39,164 bases of DNA. Origin: Chromatiaceae bacterium (GTDB lineage Bacteria > Pseudomonadota > Gammaproteobacteria > Chromatiales > Chromatiaceae). The notes below the pieces were generated by a model. It was not told the DNA's origin. It ran no database searches and worked only from the letters and a program-made list of their open reading frames with translations. Positions within the stretch are counted from its first letter, which is position 1. Every line of letters begins with the position of its first letter. A program made the position numbers and the translations under genes. The DNA lies in contig JACDZG010000065.1 in NCBI GenBank assembly GCA_013426805.1, forward strand, positions 1 through 39,164, given 5' to 3'. Shown here in pieces: positions 1-7,763 of this stretch.

Positions 1-232
1 CTCCTACGGGTTGGATTTTTCGCGGAAATCACCTTACGTTAGATTGTGGAGCAACGAAAAGCCTTTATATTACAAAATGTTCTTATCCTAGGGGCTAAGT
101 CCGACAGGCTGCTAGGGACATAGACGCCCCACCACAGCAGGGTTCGCAGGACGCCGCCGATTGTTGCCCAAGGGGTCGCGCGGTGCCGCCCAAATTTGGA
201 CATCGCTGCGTGGGTTTGTGACTCGGCATACC
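1..232. other. Non-coding left edge, possible insertion-sequence end
   Basis: I see no convincing gene here. The sequence is more AT-rich than what follows. It contains CTAAGTCCGACAGGCTGCTAG-like sequence near 95-115 that looks like the end of an insertion sequence entering from the left. I cannot see the partner inverted repeat or a target-site duplication, so this is only a suspicion. Confidence 0.3.
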
Positions 233-3200
233 CTAGTTGCTTGACACAGCTTGCTCAACCTCCTGCCTCAGCATCCGCTCCGGCTCCTCCGCCAGCACCA
301 GGTCACGCCACAGCGGGACCTGCCAGCGGTAGCCGGCCCCGTCGCGGCCGATCAGAAAGGCCAGTTCCAGCCGGGTCAGTGACTCCTTGATGGCCTCCGG
401 CGCGGCCTGGTACCGGAGTCCGCCGAGCAGGTCCAGCACGGCGGCTAAACGGAAGTGCTCCTGCCCGATCAGACCGTAAACGATCAACCGGTCCAGTCGT
501 GCCGCCGCCGGGTCCGCGGTCAGTTCCCCCCAGCCCTCCAGTGCGCTGCGCAGCGACCGGCTGACCAGGGCGCGCTCCAGGTCCGACTCGGTCAACACCC
601 GCTGTTCGAGCCCGAGCCCCTGGAGCATCTGGTCGCAGAGGATGGCGATCAGGTTGGCCCGACCGCCGGTCCGCTCCAGGATGCGCTCGACCATCCCCGC
701 GTCGGCATAGGTCAGCCCCAGGGCCGCCATCGGCTTGATCACCAGGTCCCGGCACGCCTCCGGCTCCAGTGCGCCGATCTGGATGGTCTCGGCGAAGTTC
801 TTGATCGGCGACTGATAGTCGAAGCTGGCGGAGCGGTACAGGCTCCAGAACCCCGCCAGGATGAAGTGACAGCGGCCCTCGTCGCTCAAGGACCGGAAGC
901 CGTTGAGACAGGCATAGCCGCGGGTGCCATCCTCGGCCACAAAGGCGTCCGCCTCGTCCAGCAGCAGCACCCGCCGGGTGCCGGGCGGCACCTGCGCCAA
1001 CTGCCGCAGCAGGTCCGGCAGGGGCGTCGCCGTCGGCAGCCCCAGGGCGGCGGCGAGCCGGGACTCGATACCCGCCTGGCCCACGGACAGATAGCGGCAG
1101 TCGACACCCTTGCGCCCATCAAAGCGGCGTTGCAGGGCCAGCAGCAGGCTCGACTTGCCGAGCTGGCGCCCGCCCACCACCAGATAATTGGCCAGGTCCC
1201 CGCGGTTCAGGATGTCCGACAGGATGCGGGTGCGGCCGAAGAAGCCGGACTCCTTGCGCACGCCGAGGCTCGTCTGGTAGGGCGAGATGCGCGCCACTTT
1301 CACATAGCGGGCGATCAGGCGGGCGAAGGTGTCCACCGGCTCCGCGGCCAGCAGCAGGGCGGAGACTTCGCCGTCCTGCGGCGCCACCCACCAGGTCTCG
1401 GGGGAGCGACAGCGGCGGCTGAGGTCCGCGCACTGGTCCGGGTCGCGGCCGAGCACGAGACAGGGCCGGTCACCGCCGGTGCCCAGCAGCGTCAGCACGT
1501 CCTGCGCCGGCCAGTCGGCGGGCGGGAAGGCCACCCGGCAGGCGTTCAGGTTCAGCGGGAAGCGGTCGCCGAGCCTTAACTCGAATTGCTCCATGGCCCC
1601 TCCGTCCCCCAGCCCTTCGAGCCGTTGCCAATCGGCCCCCAACCGCTCGGCCAGCCAGCGCACCTGGCCCTCCGGCGACTCGCCGCGGAACCGGATGGCC
1701 CGGTCCAGCCAGCGCGGCTGCGCACCGATGGTGGCGAGCACGCTGTCAAGCCGGTGGGTACGCCGCAGCAGCGTACGGGCTTGCTCCAGCTGCGCCAACC
1801 CGAGTTCCGCCAAGGCGGCCGGGTTCGCGGCCAAGCGGCGGGTCAACGGATGGGTGTATTGGCGCAGCGACCAGAGCAGCGCGGAGAGGGTCAGAACCAG
1901 CGCGGCGAGCCCGGCATAGATCTGCCAGGGCGGGGGCGGTAGCCGGATCGGCTGGTCCGCGAAGGTCCAGTCGTGGGGTGGGTAGCTAGCCCCTCGGGCG
2001 ATCAGGGTCAGACGGCTGTCGGGTCCGAGCGAACTGCCGAATGGCAAGGCAAAGGGTAACAGCAGATCGTTTCCCACACGAAGTTTGTCTTGCGTCAAAC
2101 GCACAAGAGGCGCATCAAGTCCTCTGATACGCGCTTCGAATTCCACCTGCTCCAAGTCCTGAGCACCCCTGTTACGGACCTTCACTGTTAGAATGCGCGC
2201 TAAGCGCCCGATTACCTCAGGCTGCCCAACTTGGACCAGCTCAGATCCGTTCGCATGAATGGAAATCTCGATGTGGCCCGAGCTGCCATGAGCATGGTTC
2301 ACTTGGAGTCGAAGTATGCCGACAAAGGGCTTGGGCTCAGAACGAGAAGCCAGATATGAAACGTGGCCTGTCATTTCAATCGTTTCACCTGCTTCAAGCT
2401 TAACGCGAACCGCAGGTGGAGTGAAAAGCAGCGGCTCGCCTAGCTGGCGCAACTGGCTAATACCTAGCCAGTAAACTGGGCTGGGTCCACTATTTCGTGC
2501 GCGCAGGATGATCGGAGTGGCTTTGCCATCGCTCACAGACAAGGGAGAGCCGGGCTGACCCAATCCCGTAATTTCCAGCTGGACCGGACTGGAAGGCCCC
2601 GGGGGCGGAATCCGCTCGATCAGGCCGCTGGCATCCTTGCGGACCAACAAACTGCCATCATCATGGCGCCAACAGCGCCGTTGGTCGAGTTTGCATGCGA
2701 GCCATAGCCCGTTGCCACCGGAGACCAAGATCATCTCGGTTTCGCCGGATATCGGGTTCCATAAGCGGATAGTGCCGTCCGGCGAAGCACTAGCTAGTAG
2801 GTGCCCGTCAGGGCGGAAAGACAACATGGTGACATGGGAACGGTGTCCCTTGAGTGTACCGGCTATCATCCCCGTGATCGGGTTGAAGAGACGTATGTAA
2901 TTTTCGTAAGAAGCACTCGCGAGAAGCTGGCCATTCGGGCTGAAGGCAATCGCGTTCACCCGGATGGGACCAACTTCGAGGGTATGCACGAGTCCGCCCG
3001 TGACCGGATTAAGCAGAACCAAAGTTGCTGTACGTGAGAACGAGATCGGATCTGTACCACCGGCTAGCAGATGTCCGTCCGGGCTGAAGGCGACCGCGGT
3101 GAAAGTATCGGTGGTCTCTCGCCACGTGCCCAGAAGCGCACCCGTAATCGGGTTCCAGAGGCGCAAGGTCTTGTCGTCTGAGGTGCTCGCGAGTAAGCGC

Positions 3201-4690
3201 CCGTCTGGGCTAAAGGCCACCCCGTTGACGCATTTCTGATGCCCTTCCAGGGATCGGATCAAGGAACCCACAACTGGATCCCAAAGATACACATTGCTTT
3301 CGCCGAAGCCCATCAATCCAGAGTTACTGGCGAGGAAATGCCCGTCGGGGCTAAACGCAAGCGCATGGGGACTAAGCCCGAGCTCCGCTAAGGTTAAGGT
3401 GCGTATGGATGCCCCGGTCTTAGGGTCCCAGAGGGTCAGGGTTTTGTCGGAAGTGGCACCGGCGAGCAGGGTTCCGTCCGGGCTAAAGGCGACCGCGGTC
3501 ACCTCTTCCGTTTCTCCACCCAATGTTCGAAGCGTTACTCCTTCCGAGAGATCCCAAAGCTTCGCTGTTTGGTCCGTACGGGCTCGAATATCGGGCAGGC
3601 TGGCGAGGTGACGTCCGTCGGGACTAAAGGCAACAGCTCCAATGGCCGCCTTATGTTCCTGCAGGATGCGCACGATAGCCCCCGTTGCGAGGTCCCACAG
3701 GCGCACAGCATCTTCGGACGCGCTGGCGAGCAGGCGCCCATCAGGACTGAAAGCGACCGCGTTTACGGCATGCCGATGCCCTTCCAGAATACGCAGCGTA
3801 GCGCCGGTAGCCGGGTCCCATAGTCGAACGGTCTCGTCAGCCGCGCCGCTCGCCAGCAGCCGACCATCGGGGCTAAACGCGACCGCGTTGACTGCTGACT
3901 TATGTCCCTTCAGTGTGCCCAGCGTGACCGCGGCGGCCGGGTCCCATAGGCGCACGGTAGCAGCTGAGGCACAAGCAAGCGCGAGTCCGTCGGGACTGAA
4001 AGCGATCGCCGCAACCCTGCTCTGATGACCCTCTAGAGTGCTCACGGGCATGCCCGTGGCCGGGTTCCATAGTCGCACGGTCCTGTCGTCTGAAGCGCCA
4101 GCGAGTAGTCGCCCATTAGGGCTGAACGCAACTGCATTGACTTCATCCATGTGGCCTGAAAGATTGCGCAGCGCGGCGCCGGTAGTCGGGTCCCACAGGC
4201 GGACCGTCTTGTCCCATCCGACACTGGCAAGGAGGCTCCCATCGGGACTGTAGGCGACCGCTTCGACCATCCCCTGGTGTCCCTCCAACGTGCGCAGGGA
4301 CACTCCTGTTGTCGGGTCCCATATACGGACGGTGCTGCCCGATCCGCTAACCAGATGACGCCCGTCGGGGCGGAACGCTACCGCGGTGGCGGCGACGTGC
4401 TCGGCAGTTCCCACAAGAGTGCGCGCGACCTCCCCGGTTGTGACATTCCAGAAACGAACGGCGTCCCCCGATGCGATCACTAATTGCTGCCCATCGGAAC
4501 TGAAAGCTATTCCGTTGACCTGAGAGCGTTGGACAATGTCTCCAATCACCCGCTCTGGGTCATCTACCAACTCGCCCTCCGGGACCATCGCCGGATATTC
4601 GGCAGCCGCCAGCACTCGGGTGAAGCAAAGCAGCAGACCGGCCCACCATGCCAACCCCCAGCATCGATTTAGCCGGCGTGCTCGCCTCAT
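233..4690 (-). CDS. Membrane-spanning WD40-repeat protein with cytoplasmic AAA/STAND-like ATPase domain
   Basis: Predicted 1485-residue receptor-like ATPase. The reading frame is open up to 4855, but I chose the ATG at 4690 because it overlaps the stop of the upstream TIR gene (ATGA) and is followed by an Arg-rich stretch and a hydrophobic signal or anchor at about residues 10-30. Residues about 45-650 hold fourteen WD40 repeats (AFSPDGRLLAS...VRLWDP type), enough for two seven-bladed propellers. A beta-rich linker follows, then one membrane span near 920-942. The C-terminal part is a P-loop ATPase with Walker A GGRQLGKSS (about 1172) and Walker B VLLLDEAD (about 1243). Topology implies WD40 outside the cytoplasm and ATPase inside, which is inference. 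WD40-ATPase proteins coupled to TIR proteins suggest a sensor/effector pair in signalling or defence. No function is proven. Confidence 0.85.
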   Translation of the reverse strand: MRRARRLNRCWGLAWWAGLLLCFTRVLAAAEYPAMVPEGELVDDPERVIGDIVQRSQVNGIAFSSDGQQLVIASGDAVRFWNVTTGEVARTLVGTAEHVAATAVAFRPDGRHLVSGSGSTVRIWDPTTGVSLRTLEGHQGMVEAVAYSPDGSLLASVGWDKTVRLWDPTTGAALRNLSGHMDEVNAVAFSPNGRLLAGASDDRTVRLWNPATGMPVSTLEGHQSRVAAIAFSPDGLALACASAATVRLWDPAAAVTLGTLKGHKSAVNAVAFSPDGRLLASGAADETVRLWDPATGATLRILEGHRHAVNAVAFSPDGRLLASASEDAVRLWDLATGAIVRILQEHKAAIGAVAFSPDGRHLASLPDIRARTDQTAKLWDLSEGVTLRTLGGETEEVTAVAFSPDGTLLAGATSDKTLTLWDPKTGASIRTLTLAELGLSPHALAFSPDGHFLASNSGLMGFGESNVYLWDPVVGSLIRSLEGHQKCVNGVAFSPDGRLLASTSDDKTLRLWNPITGALLGTWRETTDTFTAVAFSPDGHLLAGGTDPISFSRTATLVLLNPVTGGLVHTLEVGPIRVNAIAFSPNGQLLASASYENYIRLFNPITGMIAGTLKGHRSHVTMLSFRPDGHLLASASPDGTIRLWNPISGETEMILVSGGNGLWLACKLDQRRCWRHDDGSLLVRKDASGLIERIPPPGPSSPVQLEITGLGQPGSPLSVSDGKATPIILRARNSGPSPVYWLGISQLRQLGEPLLFTPPAVRVKLEAGETIEMTGHVSYLASRSEPKPFVGILRLQVNHAHGSSGHIEISIHANGSELVQVGQPEVIGRLARILTVKVRNRGAQDLEQVEFEARIRGLDAPLVRLTQDKLRVGNDLLLPFALPFGSSLGPDSRLTLIARGASYPPHDWTFADQPIRLPPPPWQIYAGLAALVLTLSALLWSLRQYTHPLTRRLAANPAALAELGLAQLEQARTLLRRTHRLDSVLATIGAQPRWLDRAIRFRGESPEGQVRWLAERLGADWQRLEGLGDGGAMEQFELRLGDRFPLNLNACRVAFPPADWPAQDVLTLLGTGGDRPCLVLGRDPDQCADLSRRCRSPETWWVAPQDGEVSALLLAAEPVDTFARLIARYVKVARISPYQTSLGVRKESGFFGRTRILSDILNRGDLANYLVVGGRQLGKSSLLLALQRRFDGRKGVDCRYLSVGQAGIESRLAAALGLPTATPLPDLLRQLAQVPPGTRRVLLLDEADAFVAEDGTRGYACLNGFRSLSDEGRCHFILAGFWSLYRSASFDYQSPIKNFAETIQIGALEPEACRDLVIKPMAALGLTYADAGMVERILERTGGRANLIAILCDQMLQGLGLEQRVLTESDLERALVSRSLRSALEGWGELTADPAAARLDRLIVYGLIGQEHFRLAAVLDLLGGLRYQAAPEAIKESLTRLELAFLIGRDGAGYRWQVPLWRDLVLAEEPERMLRQEVEQAVSSN

Positions 4691-6093
4691 TCGACCACCC
4701 GCTGCCCCGCCCCAACCACCGCCGGGCAGCGCCAGACCAGCCGCTCCTGACCCGCCGGGCCCTCGGCGCGCAGCAAATTCAGCCAGTAGAGCCGGCGCCG
4801 CAGCGGGTCGCCGATCCAGGTCCGGAAGGCCCCCAGGTCGGACCGGGCCAGCCACTCCTTGAGGTCCCGGCGCTGGTCCGGGGCCTGGGCGATGGCGCTG
4901 AACTGGGCCTCGATCTGGCTGGAGTGCTCAAGCCGCCTGATGCACTCTGGCAGCGGCCGACCCTTGGCCCGGAGCCGCAGGGCGTCCAGGATCAGGCGAG
5001 GGTGGCCGCCGCTCGCCGTCAGGATCGCGAGTGCCTCCTCCGCGGACAGGTCCAGGGGCGGGGTGAAGCGCCGGGCCTGGTCCATCAGGTCGCCGGTGTT
5101 CCACTCGGGCCAGTGTCTGGGCTCGGCGTGGCTCAGAAAGGACAGGTCACCCTGGGCGTACTTGAGACCGGCGAGCCCCTCGCCGCCCACCAGCACCACA
5201 CTCAGGGCGCCACCGTGGAAGTCGGAGAGTCCGCGCAGGCAGGCCGCAAGCCGCGAGCGGCCGGCCTCGGAGCAGGAGTCCAGGCCGCTGACCAGCAGGA
5301 ACAGCCGCTCACCGGCGGCGAGCCGATCCTCCAGGCGGGACTCGAAAGCGCCGGCGTCCTGGGGCGGCGGCTGCATCCCGGCGCGGCGGCCGAGGGTGGC
5401 GAAGAATTCGGACTCGGTGGCATCCGGACCCTGGGGCGGGGCCAGGTGCAGCAGGTGCGGCGCCCGATCGCGGCCGAAGCGTTCCTTCTTCGCCCGTTCG
5501 CGCAGCGCCGTCAGTGAACCGTTGAGTTCCCGGTCCGTCTGGGCGAGCAGGATCAGGGTGGGACGGTTGTAGAGAAGCTCGAAGACCTCGTCCAGGAAGA
5601 CGCTGTCGCTGGGCAGCGGCGGCGGGTCGGCCGCCAGGCCGTCGGCGGGACCGGTCGCCGGGGCGCCGCCGGTCCCTGGCGCGGGGCGCCGGCCGGTGAT
5701 GCCCCAGACCAGGCGGGCGAGGCCCTCGCCGTCGAACCCGCCGCGCAGGTCCACCCAGGTGCGGTTAGCCAGGAACAGCGGCAGTTCCGGCCGCACCGGT
5801 GCCCCCGGCAGGACCACCGGGATGACCGCCCGGCCGTCATGCACCGCCAGCCGCAGCGCGCCTTGCATCTCCTCGTCCTCCCAAGGCCCGATGCCGTCCG
5901 CCGCGACACAGACCGCGACGCTGCCGGCGCCCTTGATCCCCTGCTCCAACAGGCTCTGCCAGGGCAGCCCGGGCCGCAACTGCTCCTCGTCCAGCCAGCA
6001 GCGCACACCCTGCGCCTCCAGGGCCAGTTTGAGCGCCCGCACGGCGGGCTTGTCCTTGCTGTTGTGAGACAGGAAGCAATCGAAGCTGGGCAT
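4687..6093 (-). CDS. TIR-domain protein with degenerate ATPase-like C-terminal region
   Basis: A 468-residue protein. Residues 1-135 are a TIR (or TIR-like SEFIR) fold: the opening strand DCFLSHNSKDK, the WLDEEQLRPG segment, and GIGPWEDEEM around 67-76, where an acidic residue would serve as the catalytic glutamate if this is an NAD-cleaving TIR. Residues about 165-468 resemble an ORC/STAND ATPase lacking its P-loop: LILLAQTD stands where Walker A would be, and LFLLVSGLDS where Walker B would be. The gene overlaps the following WD40-ATPase gene by 4 nt, so the two are translationally coupled and probably form one complex. Bacterial TIR proteins often make or destroy NAD-derived signals in antiphage defence. 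Whether this one is catalytic cannot be decided from sequence alone. Confidence 0.85.
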   Translation of the reverse strand: MPSFDCFLSHNSKDKPAVRALKLALEAQGVRCWLDEEQLRPGLPWQSLLEQGIKGAGSVAVCVAADGIGPWEDEEMQGALRLAVHDGRAVIPVVLPGAPVRPELPLFLANRTWVDLRGGFDGEGLARLVWGITGRRPAPGTGGAPATGPADGLAADPPPLPSDSVFLDEVFELLYNRPTLILLAQTDRELNGSLTALRERAKKERFGRDRAPHLLHLAPPQGPDATESEFFATLGRRAGMQPPPQDAGAFESRLEDRLAAGERLFLLVSGLDSCSEAGRSRLAACLRGLSDFHGGALSVVLVGGEGLAGLKYAQGDLSFLSHAEPRHWPEWNTGDLMDQARRFTPPLDLSAEEALAILTASGGHPRLILDALRLRAKGRPLPECIRRLEHSSQIEAQFSAIAQAPDQRRDLKEWLARSDLGAFRTWIGDPLRRRLYWLNLLRAEGPAGQERLVWRCPAVVGAGQRVVE

Positions 6094-6223
6094 GGCCGGT
6101 TCCTTTGTCGGATCGCGAGCCGATTATGCCTCAGACGATGACGGCCGACACTCGCGCGCGGACCCGGTAAGGTCGCCAGGGTCCATAATCGCATCAACCA
6201 CATCGACGCTTGGAGAATGACCA

Positions 6224-6463
6224 ATGCAATTATCCATCCCTGAGGAAGCCATCGCCGATCCGGGTCTCACCGAGGATGTCCTGCTGCGGGAGCTTGCCGT
6301 CGCGTTCTATCGGCACGGCCGGATCACGGTCGGCCACGGCTGCAAGATGACCCGGTTGTCGGAAATCGAGTTTCAGCGCCTGCTCAGCACCGAGGGCGTG
6401 GATCTGAGCTATCCGGAGCACGCCCTGGACGACGATCCGGCAACGCTGCGCTCCGGTCTTTAA
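6224..6463 (+). CDS. UPF0175 family small protein (antitoxin-like)
   Basis: A 79-residue protein with the UPF0175 pattern: an N-terminal strand (MQLSIPEEA), a helix (DVLLRELAVAFYRHGRITVG) and the closing motif RLSEIEFQRLLSTEGV. The family is widespread in cyanobacteria, Chromatiales and archaea, usually beside a PIN-like toxin, and is regarded as antitoxin-like. No PIN-like partner follows; the next sequence is a palindromic repeat element. GGAG lies upstream of the chosen ATG. The gene is divergent from the TIR gene, with a 130-nt shared upstream region. A second, truncated member of the same family lies at 9854-10036. Confidence 0.8.
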   Translation: MQLSIPEEAIADPGLTEDVLLRELAVAFYRHGRITVGHGCKMTRLSEIEFQRLLSTEGVDLSYPEHALDDDPATLRSGL

Positions 6464-6464
6464 C

Positions 6465-6630
6465 CGGCCTTGATCATAAATCCGGCCACCGCGCGATCTG
6501 CACGGTCGCCGGTCCGCACAGCGGACCCTACAGGTCGCCGGTCCGCACAGCGGACCCTACAGGTCACGGTGTTACCGAAGGGTCCGCTGTGCGGACCGTC
6601 CGCGGCCGGCCTGAACGATGATCAAGGCCG
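6465..6630. repeat. MITE-like palindromic element, copy 1
   Basis: Bounded by 13-nt perfect inverted repeats, CGGCCTTGATCAT at 6465-6477 and its complement at 6618-6630. Inside, the hairpin unit GGTCCGC-ACA-GCGGACC occurs twice in a 29-nt tandem duplication (6504-6532 and 6533-6561), and again in inverted form at about 6580-6597, so the element can fold into a long cruciform. There is no coding capacity. A second related copy lies at 10886-11025. The right terminal repeat contains the earliest in-frame ATG of the following MoxR gene, which argues against that start. Confidence 0.75.
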
Positions 6631-6689
6631 CCCTGCACCAGACTCGGGTGGTTGAAATTCACCGCCATCGCGCCACCTTCGATCCTCAG

Positions 6690-7760
6690 ATGAACCCCGC
6701 CATCCAACTCACCCTCAACCAAGCCTTCGAGTTCCTGCTGAATGTCGCCGTGGTGCGCCCGGTGTTCTTGTGGGGCGCGCCGGGCATCGGCAAGACCGCC
6801 CTGGTCAACCGCTTCGCCAAGGAACTGGGGCTGGAATGCGTGTCCTTGTTGGGCAGCCAACTGGCGCCCGAGGACTTGCTGGGGGTGCCGCAGATCGACG
6901 GCGATTGTTCGCGCTTTTTTCCGCCGGCCAATATCGTGCGCCGGGAGCCCTTCGTGTTGTTTCTGGACGAGCTCAATGCGGCCAGCCATGAAATCCAAAA
7001 GGCCTTTTATTCGCTGATCCTGGATCAACGGGTGGGCGAGTATCGGTTGCCGCAGGGCACGCTGGTGATCGGGGCCGGCAACCGCGCCAAGGACGCGGCG
7101 ATCGTCAAGCCGATGCCCTCCGCGCTGATCAACCGCCTCGCCCATATCCATTTGCGCGCCGATCATCGGCAATGGCTGGACTGGGCGATCAATCAGGGCG
7201 GTATCCATCCCTGGGTGGTCGAGTACCTGCAACTGCGGCCGGATCATCTGTGGAGCGAGCCGCCCAAGCATGAGGAGCCGTTTTCCACGCCGCGCTCCTG
7301 GCACATGCTGTCGGACGCGCTGCATTCGTTCAGCGGCACCATGGACAATACCTTGCTGGAGGCCTTGGCGTTCGGCCTGCTCAGTCCACCCCACGCCGGC
7401 CAGTTCAAGGGGTTCCTGAAGCAAATCCAGCAGAAGCATACGCTCGCCGCCATCCTCAAGGGTGACGCGCATTGGCCGGATGCGCCGGGTGATCGCGATA
7501 TCCTATATTTCCTGGCGCAGTCGCTGCGGGGACTGCTGCGTAAGGAGTTGCCGCAGGACGAGGCGGACCGGCGGGGCGAGCACCAGCAATTGGCGATGCG
7601 CGCCAAAGACCGGCTCAAAGAACTGGCCCGCATCAGTGTCGAAATCGCCCAGTCGGTGTTGGCCGAAGATGACGAGGGGCGACGCCTGCCGACCTGGTTC
7701 CTGGTGGAAGTGGCCCGCGACCTGCCGCGTCTGGCCGGACACGACAAGGCCAAGGCCTGA
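6690..7760 (+). CDS. MoxR-type AAA+ ATPase
   Basis: A 356-residue AAA+ ATPase of the MoxR group. Walker A is GAPGIGKTAL (residues about 27-36), Walker B is FVLFLDELNAA, and a sensor region follows (VIGAGNRAKD). MoxR proteins act as chaperone-like ATPases working with VWA-domain partners that often load metals or remodel complexes. The partner here is the next gene, 3 nt downstream. The frame is open from 6618, but that ATG lies in the terminal repeat of the preceding mobile element and adds 24 unconserved residues, so I prefer ATG 6690 (MNPAIQLTLNQAF), although no strong ribosome-binding site is visible there. Substrate unknown. Confidence 0.88.
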   Translation: MNPAIQLTLNQAFEFLLNVAVVRPVFLWGAPGIGKTALVNRFAKELGLECVSLLGSQLAPEDLLGVPQIDGDCSRFFPPANIVRREPFVLFLDELNAASHEIQKAFYSLILDQRVGEYRLPQGTLVIGAGNRAKDAAIVKPMPSALINRLAHIHLRADHRQWLDWAINQGGIHPWVVEYLQLRPDHLWSEPPKHEEPFSTPRSWHMLSDALHSFSGTMDNTLLEALAFGLLSPPHAGQFKGFLKQIQQKHTLAAILKGDAHWPDAPGDRDILYFLAQSLRGLLRKELPQDEADRRGEHQQLAMRAKDRLKELARISVEIAQSVLAEDDEGRRLPTWFLVEVARDLPRLAGHDKAKA

Positions 7761-7763
7761 GCC

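Noticed and set aside
4691-4855. N-terminal 55 residues of the WD40 gene frame before ATG 4690
   Set aside because: Overlaps the end of the TIR gene, is Gly/Pro/Ala-rich shadow sequence, and would place the signal segment internally.
6618-6689. Upstream ATG start for the MoxR ATPase
   Set aside because: It lies inside the terminal inverted repeat of the MITE-like element and adds residues without family similarity.
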